64,000 nt of DNA from Symbiodinium natans (Eukaryota; Sar; Dinophyceae; Suessiales; Symbiodiniaceae), in NCBI GenBank assembly GCA_905221605.1, contig CAJNDS010002518.1, forward strand, positions 126,001-190,000, given 5' to 3'. Position numbers and translations under genes: made by a program. Shown piece by piece: positions 47,586-59,251 of the stretch (position 1 is its first letter; each line of letters opens with the position of its first letter). A model generated the notes under the pieces. It was given only the letters and a program-made list of their open reading frames with translations, ran no database searches and was not told the DNA's origin.

Positions 47586-47640
47586 CAGGATGTGTGCGGG
47601 CGACTGCATGCCGAGATTCAGCAGGACCGGGAGCAATGTC
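47586..47640 (+). CDS. Coiled-coil-like series, exon at 47.6 kb
   Basis: QDVCGRLHAEIQQDREQC between ctgccag and a GC donor (47641). Charged helix. Confidence 0.4.
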
Positions 47641-47786
47641 GCATGATGAGCCTGAGGAGTGATTCCTGGATAAACGCTCAACCCTGAGAACCCCCAAAGT
47701 CGAAACCCCAAACCCTAAACCTTGAACCCTAGACCCCAAACCCTAAACCCTATACCCCAAGCCCTAAGCCCCAAACCCTACCCCAG

Positions 47787-47826
47787 GAGCGCTCCCAGCG
47801 CGAGGTCGTTCAGAACAAGCTCTTGG
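47787..47826 (+). CDS. Coiled-coil-like series, exon at 47.8 kb
   Basis: ERSQREVVQNKLL after taccccag; the frame stays open to 47843 (GLHPPQ). The donor is uncertain. Confidence 0.35.
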
Positions 47827-47859
47827 GCTTGCACCCTCCTCAGGGAGCATTGGGGGGCT

Positions 47860-48060
47860 TTAAAGGGGCTTTATAAAGGGGCTCTAGGACTTTTTTGAAG
47901 GGATTTAAGGGGTTTTAAGGGGTTTTAAGGGGTGTTAAGGGGTTTTAAGGGGTGTTAAGGGGCTTTAAGGGGCTGTAGGGTGGCTTTCGGGGGCTCTAGG
48001 GGGCTTAAAGGGGCCTTTCAGGGGCTTTAATAGGGGTGGGAAGGTTTTTTAAAAGGGGTT
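47860..48060. repeat. Degenerate AAGGGGTTTT / AAGGGGCTTT tandem
   Basis: Repeated 10-12 base G/T-rich units, possibly diverged from TTTAGGG. Confidence 0.6.
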
Positions 48061-48576
48061 TTGAGGGGCTTTGCAGGACTGTAGGTGCGGTTTAAAGGTT
48101 GTTTAAGGAGGGGGGGGGAAGGGGTTTAGGGTTTTCAGGGTTCATGTCTCAGGGTTCAAGGCACAGGGGGGATAGGGTTTAGGGTTCCGGGTTTCGGGTT
48201 TAGTGTTCTGAATGGTTTTGAAGTTGTTGAAGGGTCGCATTGGATTTGCTTCAAGGGTTGTGAGGGTCATTTGGGGTTTGCCTCTTAGTAGGGATAATTG
48301 TAAACGCTTGCGCGCACCCCCTCGGCAGCCGGGCCGGCAGGGTTTCTGGCAAAGGCCTCAAAACAAGGGGGAGGGGTTCCAGGGAAAGGCGGGTCCCAGA
48401 AGGTGCGACCAAACGCTTCTCGGCCGAGTTCCTAAGACTCGCAGGGTTTACAGGGCTGAGGTTCGACCCTATTCCAGCAGCAAGTTTTAAGGGGGGGCTA
48501 CTTTGCCCTCCTCCACCAAGGCCCAACATCATCTGTAAACCCTAAATCCTAAACCCTAAGTCCTAAATCCTAAACC

Positions 48577-48615
<39 letters not shown>

Positions 48616-48689
48616 ACCCCAAACCCTGGACGTGTGGTCTTGTTTAAGGTAGAAGGCTTCGGGATGCCTCCCAAGTGAGCCGGACGCAG

Positions 48690-48738
48690 GTTGGAAGACA
48701 CCTGCTCGCAGATCGAGGCTCTCCGGGCGCATGCCAGG
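48690..48738 (+). CDS. Coiled-coil-like series, exon at 48.7 kb
   Basis: LEDTCSQIEALRAHAR between ggacgcag and a GTAATC donor (48739). Last clear member of the series. Confidence 0.4.
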
Positions 48739-49273
48739 GTAATCAGTGCACATGCTTGCCTGCTGCGAGAAATTGAGAGTTGTAGAATCAATCAACCCCG
48801 GAAAACCAGAGCAGATGCAGCATCCTGGACAGGGCAGCTTCTCCCATCTCAGCACGCCGTCGAAGGCGGGGGCCCGGGCCCTAGGTCGAGATTCCAAGTT
48901 TGTAATCGCGGGCTTTCTCCTTGGTTGTCTCGTCTGACGTGCAGGTGTCGTCTGATGTGTATTGACGGCAAGATGCCGCCAACAGCCTTTGCCTTAATTC
49001 AGCCAGATCAAGCCTTGTCAGGTTGCACTCGTCCTGTCTCACGACCGAAGGCAATCCGACAGTGCAGTGCCCCGAGCTTGTATGTTTCTGATTCTGGTTG
49101 CAGTGCTGCAGCTCAGGCGGTCGGGTTATGAGAGAGTCACCGGCCTTTCCGCAGCATGTTAATGTTTGTACGCTGGAGGCAACAAGTCCTTCCAAGCTGC
49201 AGGGGTGCAACACACGGTGGGGAAGAAAAAACTGCGCTTGAAACCATGCCGGAGACCCTACAAGGCTACGTAA

Positions 49274-49359
49274 GCCAGCCTAAACTCGTTTGCCAGAAGC
49301 AGCTATAAGCCTCAATGCCAGCCTAATCTCGTCTGCCAGAAGCAGCTATAAACCTCAAT
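49274..49359. repeat. 43-base tandem duplication
   Basis: Two adjacent copies of gccagcctaa...ctcaat with four differences noticed. Not coding. Confidence 0.75.
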
Positions 49360-49439
49360 ACATGCAGCTTGTAGGACAGAAGTTAGAGACCACATGCCGC
49401 CAGAAGACGACGAAGAAGAGGCAGAAGAAGAGGAAGAAC

Positions 49440-49454
49440 AAGAGGGAAAGAGAA

Positions 49455-49485
<31 letters not shown>

Positions 49486-49585
49486 CCACGTCCCCGAGAC
49501 AAACTGAGGATCCCCGAATACCGGGGCAGGCGCACAGCCAGGGGGTTCGCCCCCACGCCCCCAAGAAAGAAAGAAAGAGAGAGAG

Positions 49586-49640
<55 letters not shown>

Positions 49641-50144
49641 GGGAGAGAGAGAGATGGAGAGGGAGAATCTTGGGGGTGTGTTCAGGGGCACATGTGGTCA
49701 CCATGCCAGGACTTCACCTTTCGGGGGCGTGTCAACTTGCTCAGGGATAAGAAGTCAGAATTCGCCCGCGCCGCCATGGAAAGAGTTGCCGTCTGGCAAG
49801 CCAAAGGGACTTTGAACTGCCCTGCTTGCCTCTTGGGGCATGCGTGGAGGGGAGACTGTGCCAGTGAGCTGCAGAGACAAGAGCGTGCAGCAGAGGGGGA
49901 GAGGCGAGCTGTTGTGCTGGAGTCCGTGAAGACGCGTGCAAAAGCTCCCTCGAATGGGGGACTAAACGGTCCTGCGCTCTTCCTCCCTTAACCGCCCGAA
50001 CCGGAGGCCCCCCGAATACCGGGGCGGGCGAGGACGCCCGGGGGTTCGCCCCCATGCCCCCAAGAAAGAAAGAAAGAAAGGGAGAGATACTCACTTGGGA
50101 CTGGCGCGCCCCTCGGGGCAGCTCTCTTCGGGGGGGGCTAGGCG

Positions 50145-50222
<78 letters not shown>

Positions 50223-50226
50223 TACT
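49440..50226. repeat. GA microsatellites with CCCCGAATACCGGGG modules
   Basis: GA tracts lie at 49455-49483, 49575-49655 and 50147-50218. Two tracts are preceded by the same module: CCCCGAATACCGGGG, a hairpin-like GGGGGTTCGCCCCC, then GCCCCCAAGAAAGAAAG (49512-49580 and 50010-50081). The long Arg/Glu or Ser/Leu translations are artefacts. Confidence 0.8.
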
Positions 50227-50465
50227 CGCCCTGTCTTCAACCCTTCTCAAGGATGATGGAGTTGCTCATCCGAGCAGCTCGCCAGCAGCTCTGCGGCAAG
50301 TGGGGCGCCGACACGATCTGACAGTTTCGCCATGGCGCTCATGTGCAAAGCAGTCCGACGTGTAACCGAGTGGACTGGCTCAGGGATATCTCCGGTGACA
50401 CAGCTCGCAGATGACGTACCATGCGCTTTTTGTATGGCCAGCGTTTCATTTTGCATCGACCAGGC

Positions 50466-50997
50466 TCAGGTCTGCGAAGGAGGCGGGTCAAGTAAAGAGA
50501 CAAGCAAACAAGGCGAAGAAGCACAAGAGACGAAGGAAACATTGTTCGCAAGAAAAGAAAAGTGCCGAGAGCCAGACTTTTGGCACCAGAGACATCTTTT
50601 TTCCCATGTCACCTGACGTCCCAAGATGGCCTCCACGGCGACCCTCATGGCGTGCTGCTCCGTAGGCTGGAAAACACGTTGCTGAGTGCCCATGCGCGAC
50701 TGGATGCGATTCTTCTCCTGCACTTCAAGGTTCAGCTTGGAGGCTTCCCAAGCACTGAGGAGCCTGGCCATCTCAAGTCGTTTCTCCACCGACTCACGGA
50801 AGTTCAAGGGCAACTCCGCAGCCAGAGCATCACGCATCTTGTCACGAGACTCATCAAGCCCCACGAAAAGCGGAAGACTGACAACTCCCAAAGCACCGAA
50901 CCGGGCTTACATCGGAAACACCAGCTTGATCCAGCTGGAAACGCAGGTCCGAACTCACCTTCTCCAAGTCGGCCTTTTGCTCTGGAGTAAGCGGCAT
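50466..50997 (-). pseudogene. Broken gag-like ORF of dinoflagellate type
   Basis: From ATG 50995-50997 the protein reads MPLTPEQKADLEKVSSDLRF then QLDQAGVSD. Near 50901-50913 the frame breaks; compared with the expected continuation (A-R-F-G-A-L-G-V-V-S) two bases seem lost. The next frame carries FVGLDESRDKMRDALAAELP, RESVEKRLEMARLLSAWEAS and ends about VTWEK. The pattern resembles ORFs I recall in many copies in Symbiodinium retroelements, but I cannot confirm it here. The helical, Lys/Glu-rich protein has no active-site motif. A GAA tract lies upstream at 51118-51150. Confidence 0.5.
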
Positions 50998-52115
50998 GAT
51001 TCCAGAAACTCGAGCCCCAAATGTCGAAGTTGGCAGAGACGCCCCCACTCGCGCAGACGTTGAAACCTGCCACGCAGTGTTGAAGCTGAGTAGAAGAAAA
51101 AGAGAGAAAGCAGAATAGGAAGAAGAAGAAGAAGACGAAGAAGAAGAGAGAGAGACATATTTATAGATATAGATCTATATATGTGTATTTGTGTACATGT
51201 ATATATGTGGAGCACTAGCCAGGGTGAGTTCCGACTGGTACGGGGCCCAGGGATCTGAGGAGTTTGGGGACAGGTGTGAACTGCAACGTCTCGGAGCCTT
51301 TCTCTCCTTCATGATCTTCCGCGGTCTCGCATTCCAAAGCATTCAGGGCCTTAGCACAACGCAGGAAAAAACAAAATTCAGAGAGCACCAGCGAGCACTC
51401 TGCATCTTTAGACTTCTCAGAGCCGCTGAAGCCCCAGCCCCCCCAAGCTTTTCCCCTCGTCGCCTCCCTTGCGCCGACTCCAAATGGCTCATGCCGGCAC
51501 GACGCGGGATGCAAGCGTCTGATGTTTCGGAGGACGCCGGGACCTCGGTGCAGGGCTCGGAGCTCACGGGGCTTCTCAGTTCTCTTGCAGTGTGGCTTGG
51601 CGATCCTTGGGATTGAGGGATTTTGGAGGTCTAGGAAGTTACCAGGAAGAAGGTTACAAGGATCTTCTATTTGGAGCTTAGGGCGAGCGAGTTTCCCTTA
51701 AGCCCGAAGGCATCCTGAACCCGAAAATGCGGATGGGCTTAGGGTCGAAACCCTAAACCCTAAAACCTAGAACTTCAACCCTAAACCCTAAACCCCTAAA
51801 GCCTAAACCCTATGCCCTGAAGGGTCAAGGTCGCCATGATTGGCGCGAAAGGCCATGATGAAGTGGGCGCTACTCTGCGATGTACATGTTGATGCAAGGG
51901 TAAGGCTACGAGAGTGCTTTCAGCAATGCCTACGAAGACTTTGCAGCCGACTTGTCTTAACTGCTAGCCGGAACCCTATCCAGCCTGAAAGACCCAAACC
52001 CACAAGCGCCTCAACCCTAAATCTGCAACCCAGCATCCTACACCCACAGCCGCCATGACCTTGTAACTTTGTCGGACACAGCTCAACTGTTGTCCTCTTA
52101 TGCATGTGCTCCCAG

Positions 52116-52190
52116 GCAGCGGAGCGGGAGCCGGAGCCGTGGCAGGTGCTTCTGTCTGCCGGGCTCCTGAACCACCTGCGCTTCATCGAG
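52116..52190 (+). CDS. Exon of unknown gene (25 codons)
   Basis: Exactly 25 codons, AAEREPEPWQVLLSAGLLNH then LRFIE, between gtgctcccag and GTGGGA (52191). Convincing coding sequence. It may belong upstream of the TBC gene; family not recognised. Confidence 0.5.
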
Positions 52191-53231
52191 GTGGGAGTCG
52201 CCGTCTCGAAGCATCCCTGAGCCCTGAGCCCTAAGTAGGCCCGAAACTGCTCGAAAGCCGGATCAAGGGAAGCGCGGGCTTGGTTTGATAGTGTCGTAAA
52301 CTCCCAAAGTCCTGCGACACCGCCTTTGCAGCAGAGACTTCTTCCTAGCAAGCCAGGCTAGCTCCCCTTGGCCCTTGAGGCCCCCATGCCTCTTATATAA
52401 CAAAAGCACGAACCCTGAACAGCAAGTTTCCCACATTCGCTCCACTTCAGGCCAGGAGGTGCTGCCTCGTGAGCCCCGAGCTGCGCGGGCTGATTCGAGG
52501 GAAGGACCCATTGTGGCGTTTTTTAGGGGTTTGGGGGGGCATGGAAGCCTCCTAAGCAACCTCTTGAAGTTTGGTGTGGTGCCCCCGAGCTTCTCTGAAG
52601 CGCCCTTAACAGCCCTTGTAAACCTTGAAAAGCCCTTATATAAGTAAACCACAAAGGCCGAGGCGAGGGCGGAGCGCGAGCCGGGGGTGGGTTCTTGTTG
52701 TTTCAGGGTGCGTAAGATTTTTGGACCTGAATACCCTGTAGCCTCAACCCCAAGCCCATCAAACCTCCCTCAAGCCATCGGCAGATTCTCGACAACGGCA
52801 CCTACAATCATGGCAACCTCTATCCCTGCTGCAATGCCGCCATGGCACTGCACGTTGTGGTTGCTTGCAAAGCTTGCCGTTTTGTGTCTCTCTGGTTTGG
52901 TTCGAACTATGTTTCCCCCATTCCTCACCGGCATTCTTCAGCATCTGTCTTAGTGCCTCCTATCGCTGGTGCTTTCTCTTCTCGCATTGGCAGAGCCTGC
53001 CTCGATCCACGAAAAGGGACTGGTGAGAGAATTCGATCCCCTACCTCCGTCCTCCACTGCTTAACTCTTCCCTGAACCTTCCCCACCAAGAAGGACGCCA
53101 CCCACCATGGCTGAGCAGACGATTTTGCAGCGACATAACCATGATTTGACCTCATTCCTGCCCTGCACCCTAAGCCCTAAACGCCAAACCCTGGCCCCTA
53201 GCCCCTATCTCTAAACCCCTGCATCCGCCAG

Positions 53232-53289
53232 GACTGCCAAGGCGGGGCCTCTGCAGGAGTTCGGCTCCGGATTCGGTGTGGTGGAACAT
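53232..53289 (+). CDS. Exon of unknown gene (19 codons)
   Basis: TAKAGPLQEFGSGFGVVEH between catccgccag and GTAAGA (53290), the best consensus donor in the window. Family unknown. Confidence 0.45.
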
Positions 53290-53913
53290 GTAAGAGGGGC
53301 TGCCCGAAACCCACAAACCCCCTTACCCCAAGCCCAGAGCCCTTTACCCCTGAACCCTACACCCTAAACCCTAAACCCTAAACCCTAAACCCTAAACCCG
53401 AAACCCCTGGCGATGTTGAGAGCTGATGACGCCAGGGCAGCCGGGATGGTCCGTGGGACTTCCGGGTGGAATCTCGCCGCGTGACAGCACATGGCTGCCT
53501 CTTTTTGCTGCTGGTTTAGGGTTTAGGGTTTAGGGTTTGTAGGGTTTATTGCTTGGGGCTTAGGTTTAGGGTTTGCTGTTCGCTCAGCAGTGGTCCCTGT
53601 CAAGGGGCCCCTAGAGTTCGGAGTGCAGAGTTAATGGAAATGCCATCCCAGGCAGCCTGTCATGGAAGCGTTGTGGAACGAAGACCTGGGCAGTCGGCGG
53701 GCAAGTGCCTGGAAGGCCTTCAAAAGACATTGGAGAAGTAAAGCACGTGCCCTGTAGCTACTTAGCTACCCGACAAGGAGCTACTGCTGGGTGGAATCAC
53801 CTTGCAAGATGACTCTGGAGACTACGTGCCTGGGTTGCAAGCATGGGGCAAGCCCCGGCAGACCAGGGTTTGGGGCGCTCCTGCCCTTCTCCAAGGACAC
53901 ACTCTGCAAGCAG

Positions 53914-53961
53914 GAATGCGCGTATGATGCGGCGATTCGCCGAGATGTACATAGAGACTTG
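53914..53961 (+). CDS. TBC-domain gene, possible early exon
   Basis: 16 codons, ECAYDAAIRRDVHRDL, between gcaagcag and a GC donor (53962). The I-x-x-D-x-x-R pattern is that of the first conserved TBC block. A second candidate begins at 54063 (ERFPKNRSSGK). Support is weaker than for the later exons. Confidence 0.35.
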
Positions 53962-55255
53962 GCTTCAAGTTGTGCAACCCTTTTGAAACCGTACGATTGG
54001 TTTTGCCAGAGGCGCTGTGAGGTGCTTTCAAATGCAGTAAGCTGTTGTGTTCTGTCGCCCAGGAACGCTTCCCCAAGAACCGCTCTTCAGGGAAGATGGA
54101 CACGGGCAGCACATGCTCTTCAGGCCCGGGCAGATCGCTGTTCTGTTTTCTCTCAATTTTCAAAGAGCGTGCGCCCTTGGGGATTCTATGGTCTTGAGAG
54201 GGTTTAGGCGTAAGCTGGCAGGCTGCTTCATGCCCTGGCGATCCGACTCAGTGAAATCGGCTACTGTCAAAGCCTGCTCGAGCCCCAGAGCGTGCTGCGC
54301 TTCATGACATGCCCATGCGTGCCCGTGGGGCATGGGTCCGAGGAACTTCGTCGTTGCAACGATGTGCCCTGCTTGCAGTGGCAAAGGCTTGGTGTTGGCT
54401 ACTCTTGCATCGCAGAGAGGACAGGATGTGCCAGGAACGGGTGATGCACCTAAACCATTTGATGCTGATGATGCTAGCATGTTGGCCTCGGATGTTCGTG
54501 ATGCGAGGGTTCAGGGTCTAAGGGGTTAGGGGTTTAGGGGTTTAGGGGTCTAGGGGTTTAGGGGGTCTAGGGGCTTAGGGGTTTAGGGGTTTTTGATCCA
54601 GAATGACCTGATGTGGGCAATTCTTGAGAGCAACGAAGGCTGACGACTTGATAGGCTTTTGGTGTCTCAGTTTTCTTGAAACAGTTCTCGTCCTTGACGA
54701 CAGGTTCTGCATTTGAGCTGTTCTCTAAATTAGGCTCCAATGGTGCCGTATTACACTATGTCCTGGAAACGGAAGCTACTTTAGAGAGCTACCCCTTCCT
54801 TGGCTAAGTAGGTTCGTCTGCATCCCCACAGCGGTTTCAACATTCCGCCCCCAAAAGATCCATGCAAGAGAGCGACCATCTGAGGGTCCTGGTGTTTCCG
54901 GATGATGAGCTCTCATCCTTCAACTGCGGCTTGGCCCTTCTTCTGCGGCACTCTTTGGTGGACCTGTACAGGCCTGCGGGGAGCATCCTTGTGATTTTTT
55001 AGAGTTTAGGGTTTTGGCTTTAGGGAGGAGAATCAGGAATACCAGTCATGATCGTACCCAGAACTAGAGTAACTAGGATGTAGAATACGTGGCGAGTGCA
55101 GGTGGGTGCTAGTCGGGCGTGGCAATCTTTTTTTTTGCCCTCAACCCCCATCCAAACTCGTGACCCTAAACCCTAAATCCTAAACCCTAAACCCTAAACC
55201 CTAAACCCTAAACCCTAAACCCCAAACCCCAAACCCCAAACCCCAAACTCGTGAG

Positions 55256-55366
55256 CCTCCACGAAGCCGCGGAGAGGCCAAAGTTCCAGAAGTTGGGTGT
55301 GGTGCTCTGGCAGTTCGACCGCCTTGTTGAGGGCTTCCTGCCGAAGGTTCACGCAGCCCTCACAAG
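55256..55366 (+). CDS. TBC-domain Rab-GAP gene, exon before the WFLTLY block
   Basis: The frame EAAERPKFQKLGVVLWQFDR, LVEGFLPKVHAALT matches the TBC segment with L-P-x-x-x-x-x-L. The end is placed at ACAAG (55366), because joining to the next exon then gives L-P-K-V-H-A-A-L-T-R-H-G-V with exactly the family spacing. That requires a GA donor (gagcca), a class known in dinoflagellates. TBC proteins accelerate GTP hydrolysis by Rab GTPases at endomembranes. A CCCCAAA array directly precedes the exon. Confidence 0.6.
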
Positions 55367-55619
55367 GAGCCACCGGTTCCGTGGTCCTGGGAGTTGTAGG
55401 AATGGGATACTCGAGGATACTACGGCACGATACTGCAAGGTATACATGGCACAGAGTAGGGTCAGAGTGCATTGTAGTGGATGGTCGTTTTGGGGATGTG
55501 CAGGGCAGTATGTTCTAGTATATTGTAGTACAGGAACTGTTTTGGATTTTAGAGCCCTTTGCTGTTAGATACTGCCTGAGATTGTGAGAGCGGGTGCCAG
55601 GTCTTTTGCAACCTGCCAG

Positions 55620-55851
55620 GCATGGTGTGAACTCCGAGTACTACGCGATGCAGTGGTTCCTGACCCTCTACGCCAGTGATTTGCCACAGGAGGTGGTCCG
55701 CAGAATCTGGGATCGCTTCCTGGTTGCTGGCTGGAGGGTCGTCGTGCAAATCGGCTTGGCCCTACTGTATCGCATCCAAGACTCCTTGATTCATATGGCC
55801 CACCACTCAGTGGGAGCCATTGTGCAAGTGGAGGGTGCGATTGCAACTTGA
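55620..55851 (+). CDS. TBC-domain Rab-GAP gene, core exon
   Basis: After acctgccag the frame reads HGVNSEYYAMQWFLTLYASD then LPQEVVRRIWDRFLVAGWRV and VVQIGLALLYRIQDSLI. The blocks Y-x-x-Q-W-F-L-T-L-Y/F, P, R-I-W-D-x-F/L and L-A-L-L are diagnostic of the C-terminal half of TBC. The catalytic Arg and Gln fingers lie earlier in the domain and were not located. The frame stays open to TGA 55849-55851, but the true exon probably ends earlier, after 55790. Confidence 0.75.
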
Positions 55852-56084
55852 CGCCAGTTGCGTTGTGTTTGCCATCAGTGTGTGAGCGAGCCTAGGACCC
55901 TTGTCGGGCGCTCCCTTTTCTGAAGAGGCGCCGACCGCTCCGCCTAAAGTGCACAGCTCCACAGGGGAATGGAAGTGGTGAAAGCGAAGAAGTGCCGCGT
56001 TAAGCTGGGTGATGCCCAACGAGTCTTCGTCAAGCGACCAGTTGCGAGCGTGCATGACAGTAGAGCATGCTCCGACCCGGGCAG

Positions 56085-56145
56085 GTTCACGCGGAATGCG
56101 AAGCTGACTTCGAAGGAGCTCCTGGACACGGCGGCCACATTCAAG
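56085..56145 (+). CDS. TBC-domain Rab-GAP gene, penultimate exon
   Basis: 61 bases between gacccgggcag and a GC donor (gcaagt, 56146). FTRNAKLTSKELLDTAATFK fits the helix after the TBC core (L-L-x-x-A-x-x-x-K). It joins in phase 0 to the next exon. Confidence 0.55.
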
Positions 56146-56202
56146 GCAAGTTTGCGCGTTGACGAGATTTGCGCCAAAGGGTCTCATGCTTTTGCCCCCC
56201 AG

Positions 56203-56325
56203 GTTTCGCATCGGATGCTCTCTGCCCTTGAAGCAGCCTATGGCTGGCCGGGAGAGTCGCAGCTGACTGTAATCAAAGACCTGAACAGTGGCGGCCCAGT
56301 TGCACCTCATGGGGTTCAGGCCTAG
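56203..56325 (+). CDS. TBC-domain Rab-GAP gene, last exon
   Basis: After gccccccag the frame reads VSHRMLSALEAAYGWPGESQ and continues to TAG at 56323-56325. Joined to the previous exon it gives ...TFKVSHRMLSAL, a typical TBC C-terminal continuation. The C-terminus is Gly/Pro-rich. Confidence 0.5.
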   Translation, partial: VSHRMLSALEAAYGWPGESQLTVIKDLNSGGPVAPHGVQA

Positions 56326-57036
56326 GGCCGTTTCGGATTTTAGGGTTTGGGGGGGGGGGGAAGAAAGCTAAAGCTCAAAGCAAAATCCCTAAACCCCCTA
56401 CAAGCCGAGGCCAGGTCCACTGGATCGTCCAAGCGGTGCAGCCGAAGTTGAGTTGCGCATACAGCGAATCGGCAGACGTGGAGGAGGCGCCTTCTAGAAC
56501 TCCAAAGCCGGTTTAGGGTTTAGGGTTTAGGGTTTAGGGTTTTGGGTTTAGGGCCCCGTAATTTTCAGGGGGACATGTGCACGACGCCTCACGTATGTGA
56601 GATTTCTCCACTGGGCTGCCATGTTGAGGCCATGTTGGAGTGCTTGTGTGTAAACCCTAAACCCTAAAGCCTAAACCCTAAACCCTAAACCCTAAACCCT
56701 AAACCCCAAACCCTAAACCCTAAACCCTAAAACGTGGCTCCTAGCAGCGCAGGAGCCTGCAATCCGATCTTTTGCACGAGCCTCTGCCAGCTCTGGAGAA
56801 GGCCTCGGACTCCATCCATCGGCTCTCCTTAGACCCCCCTTATGCCCCGTTTAGGGTTTAGGGTTCGGGGTTTGGGGTTCAGGGTTCAGGGTTTAGGGTT
56901 CAGGGTTCAGGGTTTAGGGTTTAGGGTTTTAGGCCCCCTTTATGCCCCCTTAAACCCCCCGTATACCCTTCCATATACCCCCTTTCTACCCCCCTTATGC
57001 CTCCTTTACACTACCCCTTATACCCCCCTCCCTTGT
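56326..57036. other. Spacer between the TBC gene and the DNA transposon
   Basis: Contains TTTAGGG runs (56511-56545, 56849-56930), a CCCTAAA run (56652-56730) and a pyrimidine-rich stretch with repeated CCCCTTATACCCC-like units (56930-57030). Confidence 0.6.
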
Positions 57037-57570
57037 AGCAAGCAGATGCTGTCCTCAGACCTCCACCCCTACTCGCCTTCCATCTCAAAGTATTCTCAAC
57101 TCGCCTACCATGCTTTAAGTTATAGATTCTATATACCTCATAACTTAAACCAACCTTACCTTGCGGTGTTTTGTTCTTCGCTGGATACATGCTTATGACA
57201 GTCATAATATATTTATTGCTACATACATTTGAAGCAACAGAAGAATTCCATACCTTAAAACATTTACCTTTTCTCTGGTCGCATATCAGGTGGCTTTTTG
57301 CTCTTGATCGGTATAGCAGTGGCATATTTACTAAAAGGGTCGCTTAATACCGATCCTATCCTATTTTTGCTGATTTATTTAGATCGTTCTTACTTATGAA
57401 GAACAGCTCCGATTGATTTTCAAAATGGATCTCGACTCGTGGTTTCCTTCTCTCTTCAGATGTTCATCTCAAAAAGCTCCCCATCATCTTCTTTCGTAAT
57501 ACTGGCATCCTTCTCGCTAGCATCTTTCAAGGCAGTCTCTCTACTTCCAAGCCCCGATCGATGGTACTAT

Positions 57571-57602
57571 ATATATATATATAAACATATATATATATAT
57601 AT
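57571..57602. repeat. (TA)n tract inside the transposon
   Basis: Two TA runs separated by AAACA. Confidence 0.85.
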
Positions 57603-57639
57603 CATTTACGATCTTCTGTTTGTCCGAAGCCGTTTACAT

Positions 57640-58126
57640 AACAACACGTTAGTACTTACATTGCAACAGAAGCAACAAGCACAACAATTCTCCAAATGAT
57701 GTCCGTAATCATTAGATAGTCGCTGCACTGGAAAGTTGCTACATAGCTTACTTTGCTTCACTTCAAAATTCCATGTCGTGCTACATTTCTCGCATCTGCT
57801 TGTAAACCTGTTGCAGCACCATTCGGCAGTTATGGGTTCTTCTTCATCGATCTCCCATAAAGAAGTCCCGCCCTGCTTTCATGTCCTGTAATTTGTAGAT
57901 CTCCAGCTTGTTTCGAGAATATCTCATGATCATTTTTTGTCATTTGTTTGTCAAACTCTTCGTTCTTGTAAAGCCTGACTTTCTTGAAATCAACACAACG
58001 AGTTATACGTGTCCATATCCATTCTCTACTTGCTATTGGCAAGACTTGACTGACAGGTGGCGCAGTATGGGCATATAAAGTTCTGATCAACAACCGCCTC
58101 AAACAGCATAAATTTATCTTCATCAT
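57640..58126 (-). pseudogene. Degenerate ORF inside the DNA transposon
   Basis: The - strand frame includes WTRITRCVDFKKVRLYKNEE and FDKQMTKNDHEIFSKQAGDL, ending near 57830. A one-base frame change near 57860 gives SLWEIDEEEPITAEWCCNRF, then TSRCEKCSTTWNFEVKQSKL and a Cys-rich end (HHLENCCACCFCCN). AT-rich codons differ from the host exons. The cysteines could bind zinc as in some transposases, but the family is not recognised. Confidence 0.35.
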
Positions 58127-58149
58127 TTGCTATGTTGCGTAATGTGTGT

Positions 58150-58335
58150 TTTGTGCTCCTAACTTGTCATGTGCTATCTCTACATCTGTATCTTATGTTC
58201 TTATTCACCTTTGTTTGTTTAATCCGCTGTCTGGCAATTAAGATATCTACTATTTCGTGTTTGCTCTTCTTGTTCATCCACATTGTCCTGATTTCATCTG
58301 CTGTACATTTCGGCATCTCATGTCGGTATATGCAA
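58150..58335 (-). pseudogene. Second coding-like remnant inside the DNA transposon
   Basis: On the - strand MPKCTADEIRTMWMNKKSKH then EIVDILIARQRIKQTKVNKN is open between stops. It is basic and helical and might be a DNA-binding part of a lost transposase. Not recognised. Confidence 0.3.
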
Positions 58336-58794
58336 TATGATGCTGCGATGCCATTATTTCGTCAGTTTTTCCAAAATGTTTCGGCATAACGTCAACAGTG
58401 AAAAACTGGAACGACCAGATACAAGGGACATGTATTAAGGTATGGAATTCTTCTGTTGCTTGAAATGCAAGAGGAAAGAAGCACATTATGACTGGTCGAG
58501 TAGGGGGGTCTGTGGACAGCGTCTGCTTGCTCTTATACACCCCCCCCCCCTCTATACCCCCTTTATATACCGCCTTTATATCCCCCTAAAAACCCCCCTT
58601 TATACTCCCTTGTACCCCCTTTAGACCTTAAGATCACGAGAGGTGCCCAAGTAGTTCCTTGGCCAGGTGATCGCAACTGTCCTCAAGGAAAAGTCCTGCC
58701 ATTTCTGCTGCACAACCTAGATACTGGCGAGACGACCATGATGGAGAAGGACATTGAGAGCAATTCTGAGCAGAGAGATGTGAGACACAGAGAG

Positions 58795-58796
<2 letters not shown>

Positions 58797-58840
<44 letters not shown>
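58797..58840. repeat. (GA)n microsatellite
   Basis: A pure GA dinucleotide run. Confidence 0.95.
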
Positions 58841-58843
<3 letters not shown>

Positions 58844-58915
58844 GGATCTTCCCTGGGCCCTATACCCTAAACCCTACACCCTAAACCCTAATCCCTAAAC
58901 CCTAAACCGCTGTAG

Positions 58916-58972
58916 GCTTTCTCCCAGTACAAGGGGGAGATGCACCAGCAAGCCCGTGCCAAAGCCGGTCCG
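58916..58972 (+). CDS. Unknown gene E, exon
   Basis: 19 codons, AFSQYKGEMHQQARAKAGP, between gctgtag and a GC donor (58973). It is preceded by CCCTAAA copies and followed by a family-1 element. Exons at 59286 and 59493 follow on the same strand; a shared gene is assumed. Confidence 0.4.
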
Positions 58973-59019
58973 GCGCAGGAGCCAGCTTTCAACTGGTGCC
59001 TTAAACCCACCCCCTTAGA

Positions 59020-59150
59020 TTGGGATGTTCCCCCGTTCTACTAACAGTCCTTCATAGGGATTAGAACAGGGCGTACTAGAATCCCTAGATTGCCATGTTC
59101 CCCCCTTCTACCAGCAGTCCTTGAAAAGGGATTTATAGTAGGGGTACCCA
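59020..59150. mobile_element. Family-1 elements, two left arms in tandem (copy F)
   Basis: TTGGGATGTTCCCCCGTTCT then ACTAACAGTCC at 59020, and a second head-to-tail left arm (TTGCCATGTTCCCCCCTTCT...CAGTCC) at 59090. No right arm. The second ends at GGGGTACCC, like half copy C. Confidence 0.6.
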
Positions 59151-59251
59151 AACCCTGAACCCTGAACCCTGAACCCTGAACCCTGAACCCTGAACCCTAA
59201 ACCCTAAACCCTAAACGCTGCAGCACGGAACGTGGCCAAAGGGGCGTTGTG

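Larger units (their letters stand above)
57037..58532. mobile_element. DNA transposon with long imperfect terminal inverted repeats
   Basis: The left end AGCAAGCAGATGCTGTCCTC... matches the reverse complement of the right end (GAGCAAGCAGACGCTGTCCAC...), and the match runs through CCCCTACTCG. A second inverted block, GAAGCAACAGAAGAATTCCA then TACCTTAA, occurs at about 57229-57260 and 58433-58463, and AGTCATAAT lies between the blocks on both sides. The left arm has about 120 extra bases between blocks. Inside, A+T content is far higher than in the flanks. Flanks on both sides begin with CTTATAC and C-runs, so a target duplication is likely but ambiguous. No complete transposase is visible; the interior has broken - strand frames. 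Confidence 0.7.
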